A stretch of 64,000 bases of DNA from Luteitalea sp. (lineage in GTDB: Bacteria > Acidobacteriota > Vicinamibacteria > Vicinamibacterales > Vicinamibacteraceae). The notes beneath the pieces are model-generated. The model saw only the letters and a list, made by a program, of their open reading frames with translations. It had not been told where the DNA came from and searched no databases. Both the position numbers and the translations under genes were made by a program. This document shows, one piece after another, positions 9,406 through 16,438 of this stretch (the stretch's first letter is position 1; each line of letters starts with the position of its first letter). Location: NCBI GenBank assembly GCA_009377495.1, contig WHTZ01000001.1, positions 178,625-242,624 on the forward strand. Direction: 5' to 3'.

Positions 9406-9915
9406 ATGTCTGATACTCCTACCCCCGTCTCGCAATGGTACGCGCTCTGGATCCGTTCGCGTCACGAGAAAGTCGTGCGAGACCGACTCGCGGAGAAGCA
9501 CGTGGAGGTGTTTCTGCCGACGATCACGCAGTGGAGCCGCTGGAGAGACCGAAAGAAGCAGGTCGACTGGCCTCTATTTCCGGGCTACTGCTTCGCTCGG
9601 TTCGATGCCGCGGAGCGGTTGCCCATCCTCAAATGCGACGGGGTCGTGACCATCGTCGGTGTGCACGGCGCACCCTCACCCATTCCAGACGAGGAGATCG
9701 AGGGCGTGCGCCAGTTGGTGGATAGCGAGCTGCCCTACGACCCGTGCCCCCTCATCAAGGAGGGGATGAGGGTCATGGTGGTCTATGGTCCACTCAAAGG
9801 CGTCGTGGGGCGGTTGATCCGCAAAGGCGCGCACGCGCGCCTCGTGATCTCGGTCGACCTCATTGGGCGCGGGGCCAGCGTCCTCGTCGACGCCGCAGAC
9901 GTCAAGGTGGTCTAG
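9406..9915 (+). CDS. Specialised NusG paralogue (RfaH/UpxY/LoaP-type)
   Basis: The protein has 169 residues. The N-terminal NGN domain shows QWYALWIRSRHEKVVRDRL, EVFLPT and WPLFPGYCFARF. The C-terminal KOW domain shows IKEGMRVMVVYGPLKGVVGRL. Housekeeping nusG normally sits with secE and ribosomal protein genes. This copy stands at the head of an exopolysaccharide locus, which is the usual place of processive antiterminators of the RfaH/UpxY/LoaP group. I chose MSDTPTPVSQ as start, although the frame opens 14 codons earlier. It probably lets RNA polymerase read through the long operons that follow. Confidence 0.88.
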   Translation: MSDTPTPVSQWYALWIRSRHEKVVRDRLAEKHVEVFLPTITQWSRWRDRKKQVDWPLFPGYCFARFDAAERLPILKCDGVVTIVGVHGAPSPIPDEEIEGVRQLVDSELPYDPCPLIKEGMRVMVVYGPLKGVVGRLIRKGAHARLVISVDLIGRGASVLVDAADVKVV

Positions 9916-10088
9916 TGTCCCTGCCCCGCCCTCGCCCCCTTTTCGTGCGGTCGTGCTTGACAGGAGCGCTTGGCAGCGCGATGCTATATGGGCTTTTATC
10001 CACGGCTTCTCCGGTAGGGTATCTTCTCCGGCTCGACCATAGGCCGGTCCCGAAGCCGGGCTGGTCGCAGATACTTGAGGAGTTCACC

Positions 10089-10613
10089 ATGAAGCGATTC
10101 GTATCCATCCTCTTGGCGGTCTCGATGGTCCTTGCCTATCAGCCGCTGCCCGCCGCGGCGGCTGGCGCATACGAGACCAGCGTCGGTCAGATTTCCGGCA
10201 CGGCGCTCCTCAACAGCCAGCCCGCACCCAACTCGGCGGCGCGGCTCCGTAGTCTGTTGACCGGCCAGCTCGTCGGTTCAACCGCGTCAAACTGGCAGGG
10301 AGCCTTCAACTTCCAGGGCCTGTCAGCGGGCAGCTACCTCGTCGAGCTCGTTGGGGCGGATGGCCGTGTGCTCGGCACGAGCGCGCCGATCATGCTGTCG
10401 TCCACCACGATGACGGTGAGCAACGTCGCGGTCAGCGCGATGGCGCCGATGTCGAGTGTTCTTGGACAGGATCCCCAGCAACCTCAACAGGAAGAGGCGG
10501 GGGCGCGCAACAAGACACTGCTATGGGTCGTGCTGGGCGCCGCCGCCGCCGCGGCGATTGTCATCGCTATCGCCGTCAGCGACGATGATGACGACGTGAG
10601 TCCTTCGACATAG
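10089..10613 (+). CDS. Small secreted protein with prealbumin/carboxypeptidase-regulatory-like domain
   Basis: The protein has 174 residues. The start is supported by GAGGAG 5 nt upstream. A signal peptide (MKRFVSILLAVSMVLAY to AAAA) leads into a short beta-sandwich repeat (GQISGTALLNSQPAPNSAARL, NWQGAFNFQGLSAGSYLVEL). This is the pattern of carboxypeptidase regulatory-like domains. A C-terminal membrane segment (LLWVVLGAAAAAAIVIAIAV) ends in an acidic tail SDDDDDVSPST. It lies between the NusG paralogue and a terminator. The role in the exopolysaccharide locus is unknown. Confidence 0.7.
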   Translation: MKRFVSILLAVSMVLAYQPLPAAAAGAYETSVGQISGTALLNSQPAPNSAARLRSLLTGQLVGSTASNWQGAFNFQGLSAGSYLVELVGADGRVLGTSAPIMLSSTTMTVSNVAVSAMAPMSSVLGQDPQQPQQEEAGARNKTLLWVVLGAAAAAAIVIAIAVSDDDDDVSPST

Positions 10614-10644
10614 CACGTCCACGTGACTCCCATTCCGGCTCTCA

Positions 10645-10678
10645 ACGGCCGGTCCGCTGCGCCGGATCGGCCGTTTTT
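10645..10678 (+). terminator. Rho-independent terminator
   Basis: The hairpin ACGGCCG...CGGCCGT, extended by TCCG/CGGA, is directly followed by TTTTT. It closes the short nusG-like/secreted-protein unit before the promoter of the main exopolysaccharide operon. Confidence 0.8.
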
Positions 10679-10705
10679 CGTTTGGTGCGTCCCGCTAAGT
10701 TATTG

Positions 10706-10754
10706 ATGAGCTTATGGTTGCGGTGTTTGATTAGTGGCCGTTCTGCGCTACAAT
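10706..10754 (+). promoter_or_regulatory. Promoter module A with upstream palindrome
   Basis: The palindrome-like ATGAGCTTAT (10706-10715) lies 11 nt before a sigma70 promoter. TTGATT (10727-10732) and TACAAT (10749-10754) are spaced by 16 nt. The same arrangement is found at 34106-34154, where the palindrome is perfect. The conserved palindrome is a candidate activator or repressor site. Transcription should start near 10761. Confidence 0.7.
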
Positions 10755-10760
10755 CGCCAG

Positions 10761-10894
10761 CGCAACGTAGGGGATCGCTCCGCTTCTCATACACCGTAGG
10801 AGCCGGGCACGGCCCCGCTAGCCACCCGGTCCGGTACCGGACTCGGCTTGCAGTCTCGACTCCACGGCTGTAAGTCAGGGGGCGAAGCTTTGTC
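10761..10894 (+). ncRNA. Conserved 5' leader element A, unknown family
   Basis: This transcribed region is homologous to 34161-34292. Shared blocks include TAGGG-ATCGC, GTAGGAGC, CCGGT-CG, CGGCTGTAAGT and AGGG-GCGAAGCTTTGTC, with variable sequence between them. Possible stems such as CTCC/GGAG keep pairing in both copies. No frame is open across it. It precedes the lipoprotein gene by about 50 nt. It does not match the conserved core of any riboswitch I know; a structured cis-regulatory RNA or an antitermination site is likely. Confidence 0.55.
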
Positions 10895-10947
10895 CTTCTG
10901 ATCACAGCACGTCCTGGTGTCTTTTGTGTTTTGCTCTGCGAGGCCGC

Positions 10948-11613
10948 ATGCGCGGACGCTTCCTCGTAATCGTCCTAGTCAGTAGCACTCCCCTCGCGGG
11001 CTGTCACAACACGCCGCCCCCGCGCGAAGCACGGTTCCGTGTCGAGGAACCTGGCGTTGCCGCCCAGTACGACGAGAAGACGGGACGACTGCGCCGGCTC
11101 GAGGTCGATACCAACAAGGACGGCCGGGTGGACACGTGGTCGTACATGGATGGCGATCGCGTCGAGCACATCGAGAGTGACACGGACGGGGACGGAACAC
11201 TCGATCGCTGGGAGTACTACACGGCGGACCATACGCTCGAGAAAGTCGGATCGTCTCGGGCGAAGGACGGCGTCGTCGACACGTGGATCTACCGCGACGC
11301 GAACCAGCAGGTCGTTCGTAGAGACCTCTCGACGAAGCGTGACGGGAAAGCCGATCGGATCGAATTCTACGACGATGGGCAGCTCGCGCGCGTCGAATCG
11401 GATAGTGATGGTGACGGGCGAGTCGACAAGTGGGAGACCTTCGATCCGCCGGTAGAAGGCAGTCAGACGCCGGTGCTGAGAAGCGTCGCGTTCGACCCTG
11501 ATGAGCGCGGCCGGCCGAGGCGGCGGATCCAGTACCACGCTGATGGGAGCTTCGACCGCCTCGAGGTGGATGAGGATGGGAATGGCGTGTTCACGACGCC
11601 GGCGACTCTCTAA
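10948..11613 (+). CDS. Lipoprotein with DxDxDG-type calcium-binding repeats
   Basis: The protein has 221 residues. The start MRGRFLVIVLV leads to a lipobox LAGC, so the mature protein should be anchored at Cys18. The rest consists of repeated units with aspartate loops: DTNKDGRVDTW, DTDGDGTLDRWEYY, DSDGDGRVDKWE and DEDGNGVF. Such loops resemble EF-hand or thrombospondin type-3 calcium sites. It is the first gene after leader element A and overlaps the start of the outer-membrane protein. It may stabilise the envelope part of the export machine; that is an inference from position only. Confidence 0.75.
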   Translation: MRGRFLVIVLVSSTPLAGCHNTPPPREARFRVEEPGVAAQYDEKTGRLRRLEVDTNKDGRVDTWSYMDGDRVEHIESDTDGDGTLDRWEYYTADHTLEKVGSSRAKDGVVDTWIYRDANQQVVRRDLSTKRDGKADRIEFYDDGQLARVESDSDGDGRVDKWETFDPPVEGSQTPVLRSVAFDPDERGRPRRRIQYHADGSFDRLEVDEDGNGVFTTPATL

Positions 11614-12823
11614 GTATTCATGCGGTGCGTTGGTCGGGTCGCAACTGATGATCATGCTCCTTGCTCCCGTAGCACAGGCACAGGAGGAGGAAGAGGATCC
11701 CGTCGCCAGTGCACCGGTGCACCTCGGTCCGGTCGGGCTCGCACCAACGATTGGCATTTCGAACCTCGGCGTGGACACGAACGTGTTCCACCGGCCGTCG
11801 GAATCGGATTCCGATTTCACGGCCACGCTGACACCGGCAACCGAGGCGTGGCTGCACACCGGGGATGGTCTGCTGAGTGTTAACGGAAACGTCGAGCTCG
11901 TGTACTTTGCGCAATTCAAGGGCGAACGCTCTGTCAACGGCTTCGGGGAAACTCGTTACGAGTACCGCTTCAACAAGCTCAGGCCATTTGCCTCCTTCAG
12001 CGCGCTCAGCACGCGTGCCCGCCCCGGCTACGAGATCGACGCGCGGGCGCGACGGTCTGGGAACGAGGTGACCGCGGGCGTCGAGCTTCAAGCGTTGAGC
12101 CGGACGAGCGTCGAATTGTCGGCACGCCGGCGCACGGTCGACTTCGCTGGCGATGCGGTCTTTTTGGACACACGGCTGGAGGAGGTGCTGAATCGTAGCC
12201 TCGATGGTGTTGATCTCGCGATTCGTCACCGGCTCACGCCGCTGACGACCCTACTCGTGAGCACCTCGGGCGAACGTGAGCGCTTCGATCTCAACACCAT
12301 CCGGAATACCGACAGCTTCCGGTTCACGACCGGGTTCGAGCTCAGTCAGTTCGCCTTGATCCGCGGCAGGGCGCTCGTGGGCTATCGCCGCCTCACGTCC
12401 GCTGCCGGCGGTGAGTTGCCCGGGTTCTCTGGCATGACGGCCGACATCGATGTGGCGTATACCGCACCCACCAACACGCGCGTGACGCTTGGCGTCACGA
12501 GCGACGTGGAGTACTCGTTCGAAATCGAGTATCCGTACTACGTGCAGACTGGCTGGACCACGTCAGTAACGCAGCGTGTGACGGGCCCCTGGGACGTGGT
12601 ACTGTTCGGCGGACGAGATCGCCTAGGCTATCGCGGCGAAACTGAGCTGTTACCGGGCCAGCGTGTCGACCTCGTGGACCATGTTGGTGGCGGTGTGGGC
12701 TATCAGCTCGGGCAGGACACGCGCCTCGGCTTCAACGTGCTGTCCTACCATCGAAGATCGGATTTGCCTAGCCGAGGCTACAGCGTCATTCGGTCAGGCT
12801 TGTCGGTGACGTATGGATTCTAG
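11582..12823 (+). CDS. Outer-membrane beta-barrel protein of the exopolysaccharide locus
   Basis: The protein has 413 residues. I chose MACSRRRRLSK because it gives a normal signal peptide (RRRR, then GALVGSQLMIMLLAPVAQA) and has GAGGATGGGA upstream; it overlaps the lipoprotein gene by 32 bp. TTG 11630 is an alternative. After an acidic start (EEEEDP) the protein alternates amphipathic strands with short turns and ends in a typical barrel strand, GLSVTYGF, with C-terminal Phe. It lies directly before the Wza-type gene, so a role in polymer export or assembly is likely. Confidence 0.72.
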   Translation: MACSRRRRLSKYSCGALVGSQLMIMLLAPVAQAQEEEEDPVASAPVHLGPVGLAPTIGISNLGVDTNVFHRPSESDSDFTATLTPATEAWLHTGDGLLSVNGNVELVYFAQFKGERSVNGFGETRYEYRFNKLRPFASFSALSTRARPGYEIDARARRSGNEVTAGVELQALSRTSVELSARRRTVDFAGDAVFLDTRLEEVLNRSLDGVDLAIRHRLTPLTTLLVSTSGERERFDLNTIRNTDSFRFTTGFELSQFALIRGRALVGYRRLTSAAGGELPGFSGMTADIDVAYTAPTNTRVTLGVTSDVEYSFEIEYPYYVQTGWTTSVTQRVTGPWDVVLFGGRDRLGYRGETELLPGQRVDLVDHVGGGVGYQLGQDTRLGFNVLSYHRRSDLPSRGYSVIRSGLSVTYGF

Positions 12824-14057
12824 TACTGGAACCCGTGAGAACCCGAAACTTGACTCATCGTGTCAAGGTTCAGGGTTCTCAAGTGAGCGTCGGGGAGCGC
12901 GGCCCTGGCCGCGGTCCGCTAGAACACGCAGCCGAAGACAAGTCGGCACGCGGGTAGCGTTCGTCCTCTTCCTGGCCGCGGCTGGGTCGACTACGCTCGC
13001 CGCAATTCAGTCGGAACGCGCGGCCCGTGTAGGCCCGACCTTCAGGTCGGGCGAGGCCGAGAGCTCACAAGACCCGCCCCCACAACAGGACCCGTCGCAG
13101 CCCACCCCGTCACAACCCAGCCCGCCGCCGCAACCGGCCCCGGCGCCACCACAAGACCCGGCGCCGCCAGAGCCATCGGAGCCGAGCCCGCCGCAGCCAA
13201 GCTGGCCAGCGCCCACCCAGCCTGACCCGACGCAGCCAGCGCCCGGTCAGCCGGCACCTGACCCAACGGAGCAGGGCCCCGTCGGGCCCGCCCCATCGCT
13301 GCCAGTCGGCTACGTCATCGGACCTTCGGACGTGCTTGCGATCACCATGTGGGACCAACCGGACATGAACGGGAGGTACGTGATCGACGCCGACGGCACA
13401 TTCGCGTTTCCGCTCATCGGCCGCGTGAAAGCGGGAGGGCTGAAGCTTCAAGAGCTCGAGGCGGAGATCAAGACACGACTCAAGGACGGGTACTTCAAGG
13501 ACCCGCAACTGACGGTCGCCGTGGAGCAATACCAGAGTCAGCGGCTCTTCATCGTCGGCGAGGTGAGAAACCCCGGGACGTATCCGCTCACGGGGAACAT
13601 GACCCTGATTGAAGCGGTGGCGCGCGCGGGCTCGGCGCTGCCCACTGCGAGCCATGAGGCGCTCGTAGTCCGCAGCCGCAAGGGGGAGGAGGTGGAGGGC
13701 CCCACGCTGCCGACTGAAACGAGCCAAGCCGACGTCGTGCGCGTCAATCTCAGAGGGCTGCAGAGCGGAGTGATCGATCAGAACGTGCAACTGCGAGATG
13801 GCGACACGATCTTCGTTCCCCGCGCGGAAACTGTCTACGTGTTCGGTCAGGTCAGGAACCCCGGCTCCTACCCCATCGGCAAGGACACAACCGTCCTGCA
13901 GGCGCTCTCGCTGGCGGGCGGTGTGACTGACCGCGGCTCGACCGGCCGCATGAAGGTCATGCGAATCGTCGACGGTGAAGAAGTGGAGACCGACGTCGAG
14001 CTCAACGACGTGGTGCGGGCTGGCGACACCATTATCGTACCGGAGAGGTTCTTCTAG
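12813..14057 (+). CDS. Polysaccharide export protein (Wza-type, SLBB domains)
   Basis: The protein has 414 residues. After a Pro-rich linker (about residues 88-160) comes the export domain (YVIGPSDVLAITMWDQPDM, DGTFAFPLIGRVKAGG). Two SLBB-type units follow (RLFIVGEVRNPGTYPLTG and TVYVFGQVRNPGSYPIGK). Family members form the outer-membrane or periplasmic exit channel for exopolysaccharide. The ATG overlaps the previous stop codon; there is no other ATG, GTG or TTG in frame before the hydrophobic segment VAFVLFLAAAG. The first 75 residues are odd: they are encoded across an inverted repeat and a GTAG palindrome. Confidence 0.88.
   Translation: MDSSTGTRENPKLDSSCQGSGFSSERRGARPWPRSARTRSRRQVGTRVAFVLFLAAAGSTTLAAIQSERAARVGPTFRSGEAESSQDPPPQQDPSQPTPSQPSPPPQPAPAPPQDPAPPEPSEPSPPQPSWPAPTQPDPTQPAPGQPAPDPTEQGPVGPAPSLPVGYVIGPSDVLAITMWDQPDMNGRYVIDADGTFAFPLIGRVKAGGLKLQELEAEIKTRLKDGYFKDPQLTVAVEQYQSQRLFIVGEVRNPGTYPLTGNMTLIEAVARAGSALPTASHEALVVRSRKGEEVEGPTLPTETSQADVVRVNLRGLQSGVIDQNVQLRDGDTIFVPRAETVYVFGQVRNPGSYPIGKDTTVLQALSLAGGVTDRGSTGRMKVMRIVDGEEVETDVELNDVVRAGDTIIVPERFF
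12837..12880. repeat. Inverted repeat inside the Wza-type coding start
   Basis: GAGAACCCGAAACTTGAC (12837-12854) pairs with GTCAAGGTTCAGGGTTCTC (12862-12880) across a 7-nt loop, with one bulge and one mismatch. It falls in codons 9-23 of the export protein gene, where it could act on translation or mRNA stability, or be an inserted repeat. Confidence 0.65.
13029..13052. repeat. GTAG palindrome, in frame within the export protein gene
   Basis: GTAG is followed by the perfect palindrome GCCCGACCT-TC-AGGTCGGGC. The structure matches the other GTAG-headed repeats in this window. It is translated as VGPTFRSG between the hydrophobic N-terminal segment and the Pro-rich linker. Confidence 0.65.
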
Positions 14058-16409
14058 ATGGATCCCATACTGCCACTTTCAGATCGTGAACGGCCTGAAC
14101 GGCCGGCTTCGAGCGAGCCTCGATTCGACGGCAACACGCTGCCGCCGGCACCCGACCCCAGTGGCACGCCCGACGTGCGCCGAGCCGGTGGGTACGGCGA
14201 CAGCTACGGTGTTCCTCTAGACAGCACGACGACCGGCGGTCGCCAGCTGCTCGATTACCTCAGGATTCTCCACAAGCGTCGCCGGATGGCCATCACGGCA
14301 TTCGTCGTGATCTTTGGCAGCATCACGCTCTACACCTTCATGGCCACACCTCTCTACCAGGCGAGTGCGCAGGTGCTGATCGAGAACGAGACGGCGAACG
14401 TCGTGCAGTTCGAGGAGGTCATCGATCAGGATCAGCAGGCAATGGACTACTACCAAACGCAGTACCGCATCCTTCAGAGCCGGGCGGTGGCGCGGCGCAC
14501 GGTTGATACGCTGAAGCTCTGGGATCATCGGTTGCTCGCGCCGGACATCGCCAACCAAGGGTTTAGCGTCGCGAGCGTCGCAGCGACCGTCACCGGCTGG
14601 ATTCAGAATGCGCTAACCGGGACGGGAGCCGACGCCAGCGAACCGCCGGAAGAGGGCGAGAACAGCGCACAGTCCGCGGCGATTGATGCGTTTCTGGGGC
14701 GTCTGAGGGTCAACCCCATTCGCAACAGCCGATTGGTCGAGGTGGCGTTCATTTCGCCCGAGCCCAGGCTCTCGGCGCGGGTCGCGAACGCGCACGCTCA
14801 GCAGTACATCAACCAAAATCTTGACTACAAGCTGACCGCGGTCAAGGAGGCGGCGGACTGGCTGGGCCAACGCGTCGCCGAGCAGGGCAAGCAGGTCGAG
14901 GCCAGTGAGCAGGCGCTGCAGCAGTATCGCGAGAACACTGACTCCATCTCGCTCGAGGATCGGCAAAACATCGTCGTCCAGAGTCTCGGGGAGCTGAATG
15001 CCGCGGTCACGCAGGCACGGACCGACCGCTTTCAAAAGGAGACGGCATACAAGCAGTTGGAAGCAATTCGGAACGATGCCGAAGCGCTCGATACCGTGCC
15101 GGCCATTCTCGCAAACGCGTATATTCAGCAGCTCAAGGGTCAGCTCGCGGATCTTCAGCGCACGCGCGCGCAGATGGCCGAGAAGCTCGGCGATCGCCAC
15201 CCGGAGATGATCAAGATCCAGACGGCGATTGACAGTACCGAGAGTCGGCTCAAGACCGAGATTCAGAAAGTCGTGCAGGCCGCCAAGAATGCGTACGACG
15301 CGGCGGTAACACAGGAGCAAACGCTCAACGCTGCGCTCGATGAGCAGAAAGAACAGGCCATGGAGCTGAACCGGGCCGGCATCGAGTACGGCGCACTGCA
15401 GCGGGCCGCCGAGAGCAATCGAGGGCTCTTCCAGGGGCTCCTGCAGCGGACGCTGGAGACAGACATTACCGCGGATCTGAAAACGAACAACGTGCGCATC
15501 GTGGACCAAGCCGAGACGCCGCAGCGGCCTTCGTCGCCAAGGCCGATGGTCAATCTCCTCGCCGGGTTGCTCGGCGGGCTGGTCTTCGCGCTTGGCCTTA
15601 CCTTCTTAACGGAGTCCTTGGACAGTCGGGTCAAGTCTCCGGAGGAAATCAAAGGTGACCTCGGGATTCCGTTCCTGGGGATCGTGCCGATTGCGCCATC
15701 GGCGGGGGACCGGGGGCCCATCCTGACACAAGCAGACGTCCCGCACGATTTCGCCGAGGCGATCAGGGGCATTCGCACCAATGTTCTCTTCTCGATGGTC
15801 GAGCCGGGCTGCAAGGTGATTGTCATCACGAGCACCGGCCCCAGAGAAGGCAAGACCGTCGTCGCGGGCAGTCTCGCGCTGGCTATGGCACAGGCAGGAC
15901 AGCGCATCCTGGCCATCGACTGTGATATGCGCCGGCCGAGGATTCACGAGATCCTCGACATCCCGCAGGAGCCTGGGCTTTCGAACGTGATGGTTGGCGA
16001 GGTTCGCCCGGATGAGGCCGTGCGTCAAGTCGGTGACCACCAGAACATCTGGGCGCTGCCGGCCGGGAAGCTTCCACCCAATCCAGCGGAGCTGCTTGGC
16101 TCAGCGAGGTTCGCGCAATTTCTCGCCGAGCTCAGAAACCACTTTGACTGGATCATCCTAGACTCTCCCCCGGTGCTCGCCGTCACCGACGCCGCAGTTT
16201 TGGCACATCAAGCCACCGGTGTCCTGTTCGTCATTGGATCAGAAATGACCGGCCGTGGCGCTGCCAAGGCGGCACTCGACCAGATCGACGCGGCGAAAGG
16301 CCGGCACCTCGGCGCCGTGTTGAACAAGGTCAACCTTCGCAAGAACAGCTACTACTACTCGCATTACTATCGTCGCGAGTACGAGTCCTACTATCGACAG
16401 CCGCGCTAG
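14058..16409 (+). CDS. Polysaccharide co-polymerase / tyrosine autokinase (Wzc-type)
   Basis: The protein has 783 residues. It controls chain length and, through cyclic autophosphorylation, polymer assembly at the inner membrane. The N-terminal Wzz domain has a first membrane segment (MAITAFVVIFGSITLYTFM). A coiled-coil region (about 250-450) and a GNVR-type segment lead to the second membrane segment (LLAGLLGGLVFALGLTFL). The kinase domain has Walker A GPREGKT (about 594-600), Walker A' AIDCDMRRPR, and Walker B WIILDSPPVL. The C-terminus is a tyrosine cluster (SYYYSHYYRREYESYYR), the autophosphorylation site. Kinase and co-polymerase are fused in one chain, as in Gram-negative Wzc. Confidence 0.95.
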   Translation: MDPILPLSDRERPERPASSEPRFDGNTLPPAPDPSGTPDVRRAGGYGDSYGVPLDSTTTGGRQLLDYLRILHKRRRMAITAFVVIFGSITLYTFMATPLYQASAQVLIENETANVVQFEEVIDQDQQAMDYYQTQYRILQSRAVARRTVDTLKLWDHRLLAPDIANQGFSVASVAATVTGWIQNALTGTGADASEPPEEGENSAQSAAIDAFLGRLRVNPIRNSRLVEVAFISPEPRLSARVANAHAQQYINQNLDYKLTAVKEAADWLGQRVAEQGKQVEASEQALQQYRENTDSISLEDRQNIVVQSLGELNAAVTQARTDRFQKETAYKQLEAIRNDAEALDTVPAILANAYIQQLKGQLADLQRTRAQMAEKLGDRHPEMIKIQTAIDSTESRLKTEIQKVVQAAKNAYDAAVTQEQTLNAALDEQKEQAMELNRAGIEYGALQRAAESNRGLFQGLLQRTLETDITADLKTNNVRIVDQAETPQRPSSPRPMVNLLAGLLGGLVFALGLTFLTESLDSRVKSPEEIKGDLGIPFLGIVPIAPSAGDRGPILTQADVPHDFAEAIRGIRTNVLFSMVEPGCKVIVITSTGPREGKTVVAGSLALAMAQAGQRILAIDCDMRRPRIHEILDIPQEPGLSNVMVGEVRPDEAVRQVGDHQNIWALPAGKLPPNPAELLGSARFAQFLAELRNHFDWIILDSPPVLAVTDAAVLAHQATGVLFVIGSEMTGRGAAKAALDQIDAAKGRHLGAVLNKVNLRKNSYYYSHYYRREYESYYRQPR

Positions 16410-16438
16410 CGAAGCTCCCCTCCGCTGAGCGGCGAACT

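Noticed and set aside
10761..10894. Cyclic-di-GMP, cobalamin or molybdenum-cofactor riboswitch in the leader element
   Set aside because: The conserved cores of these classes could not be aligned with the blocks shared by the two leaders.
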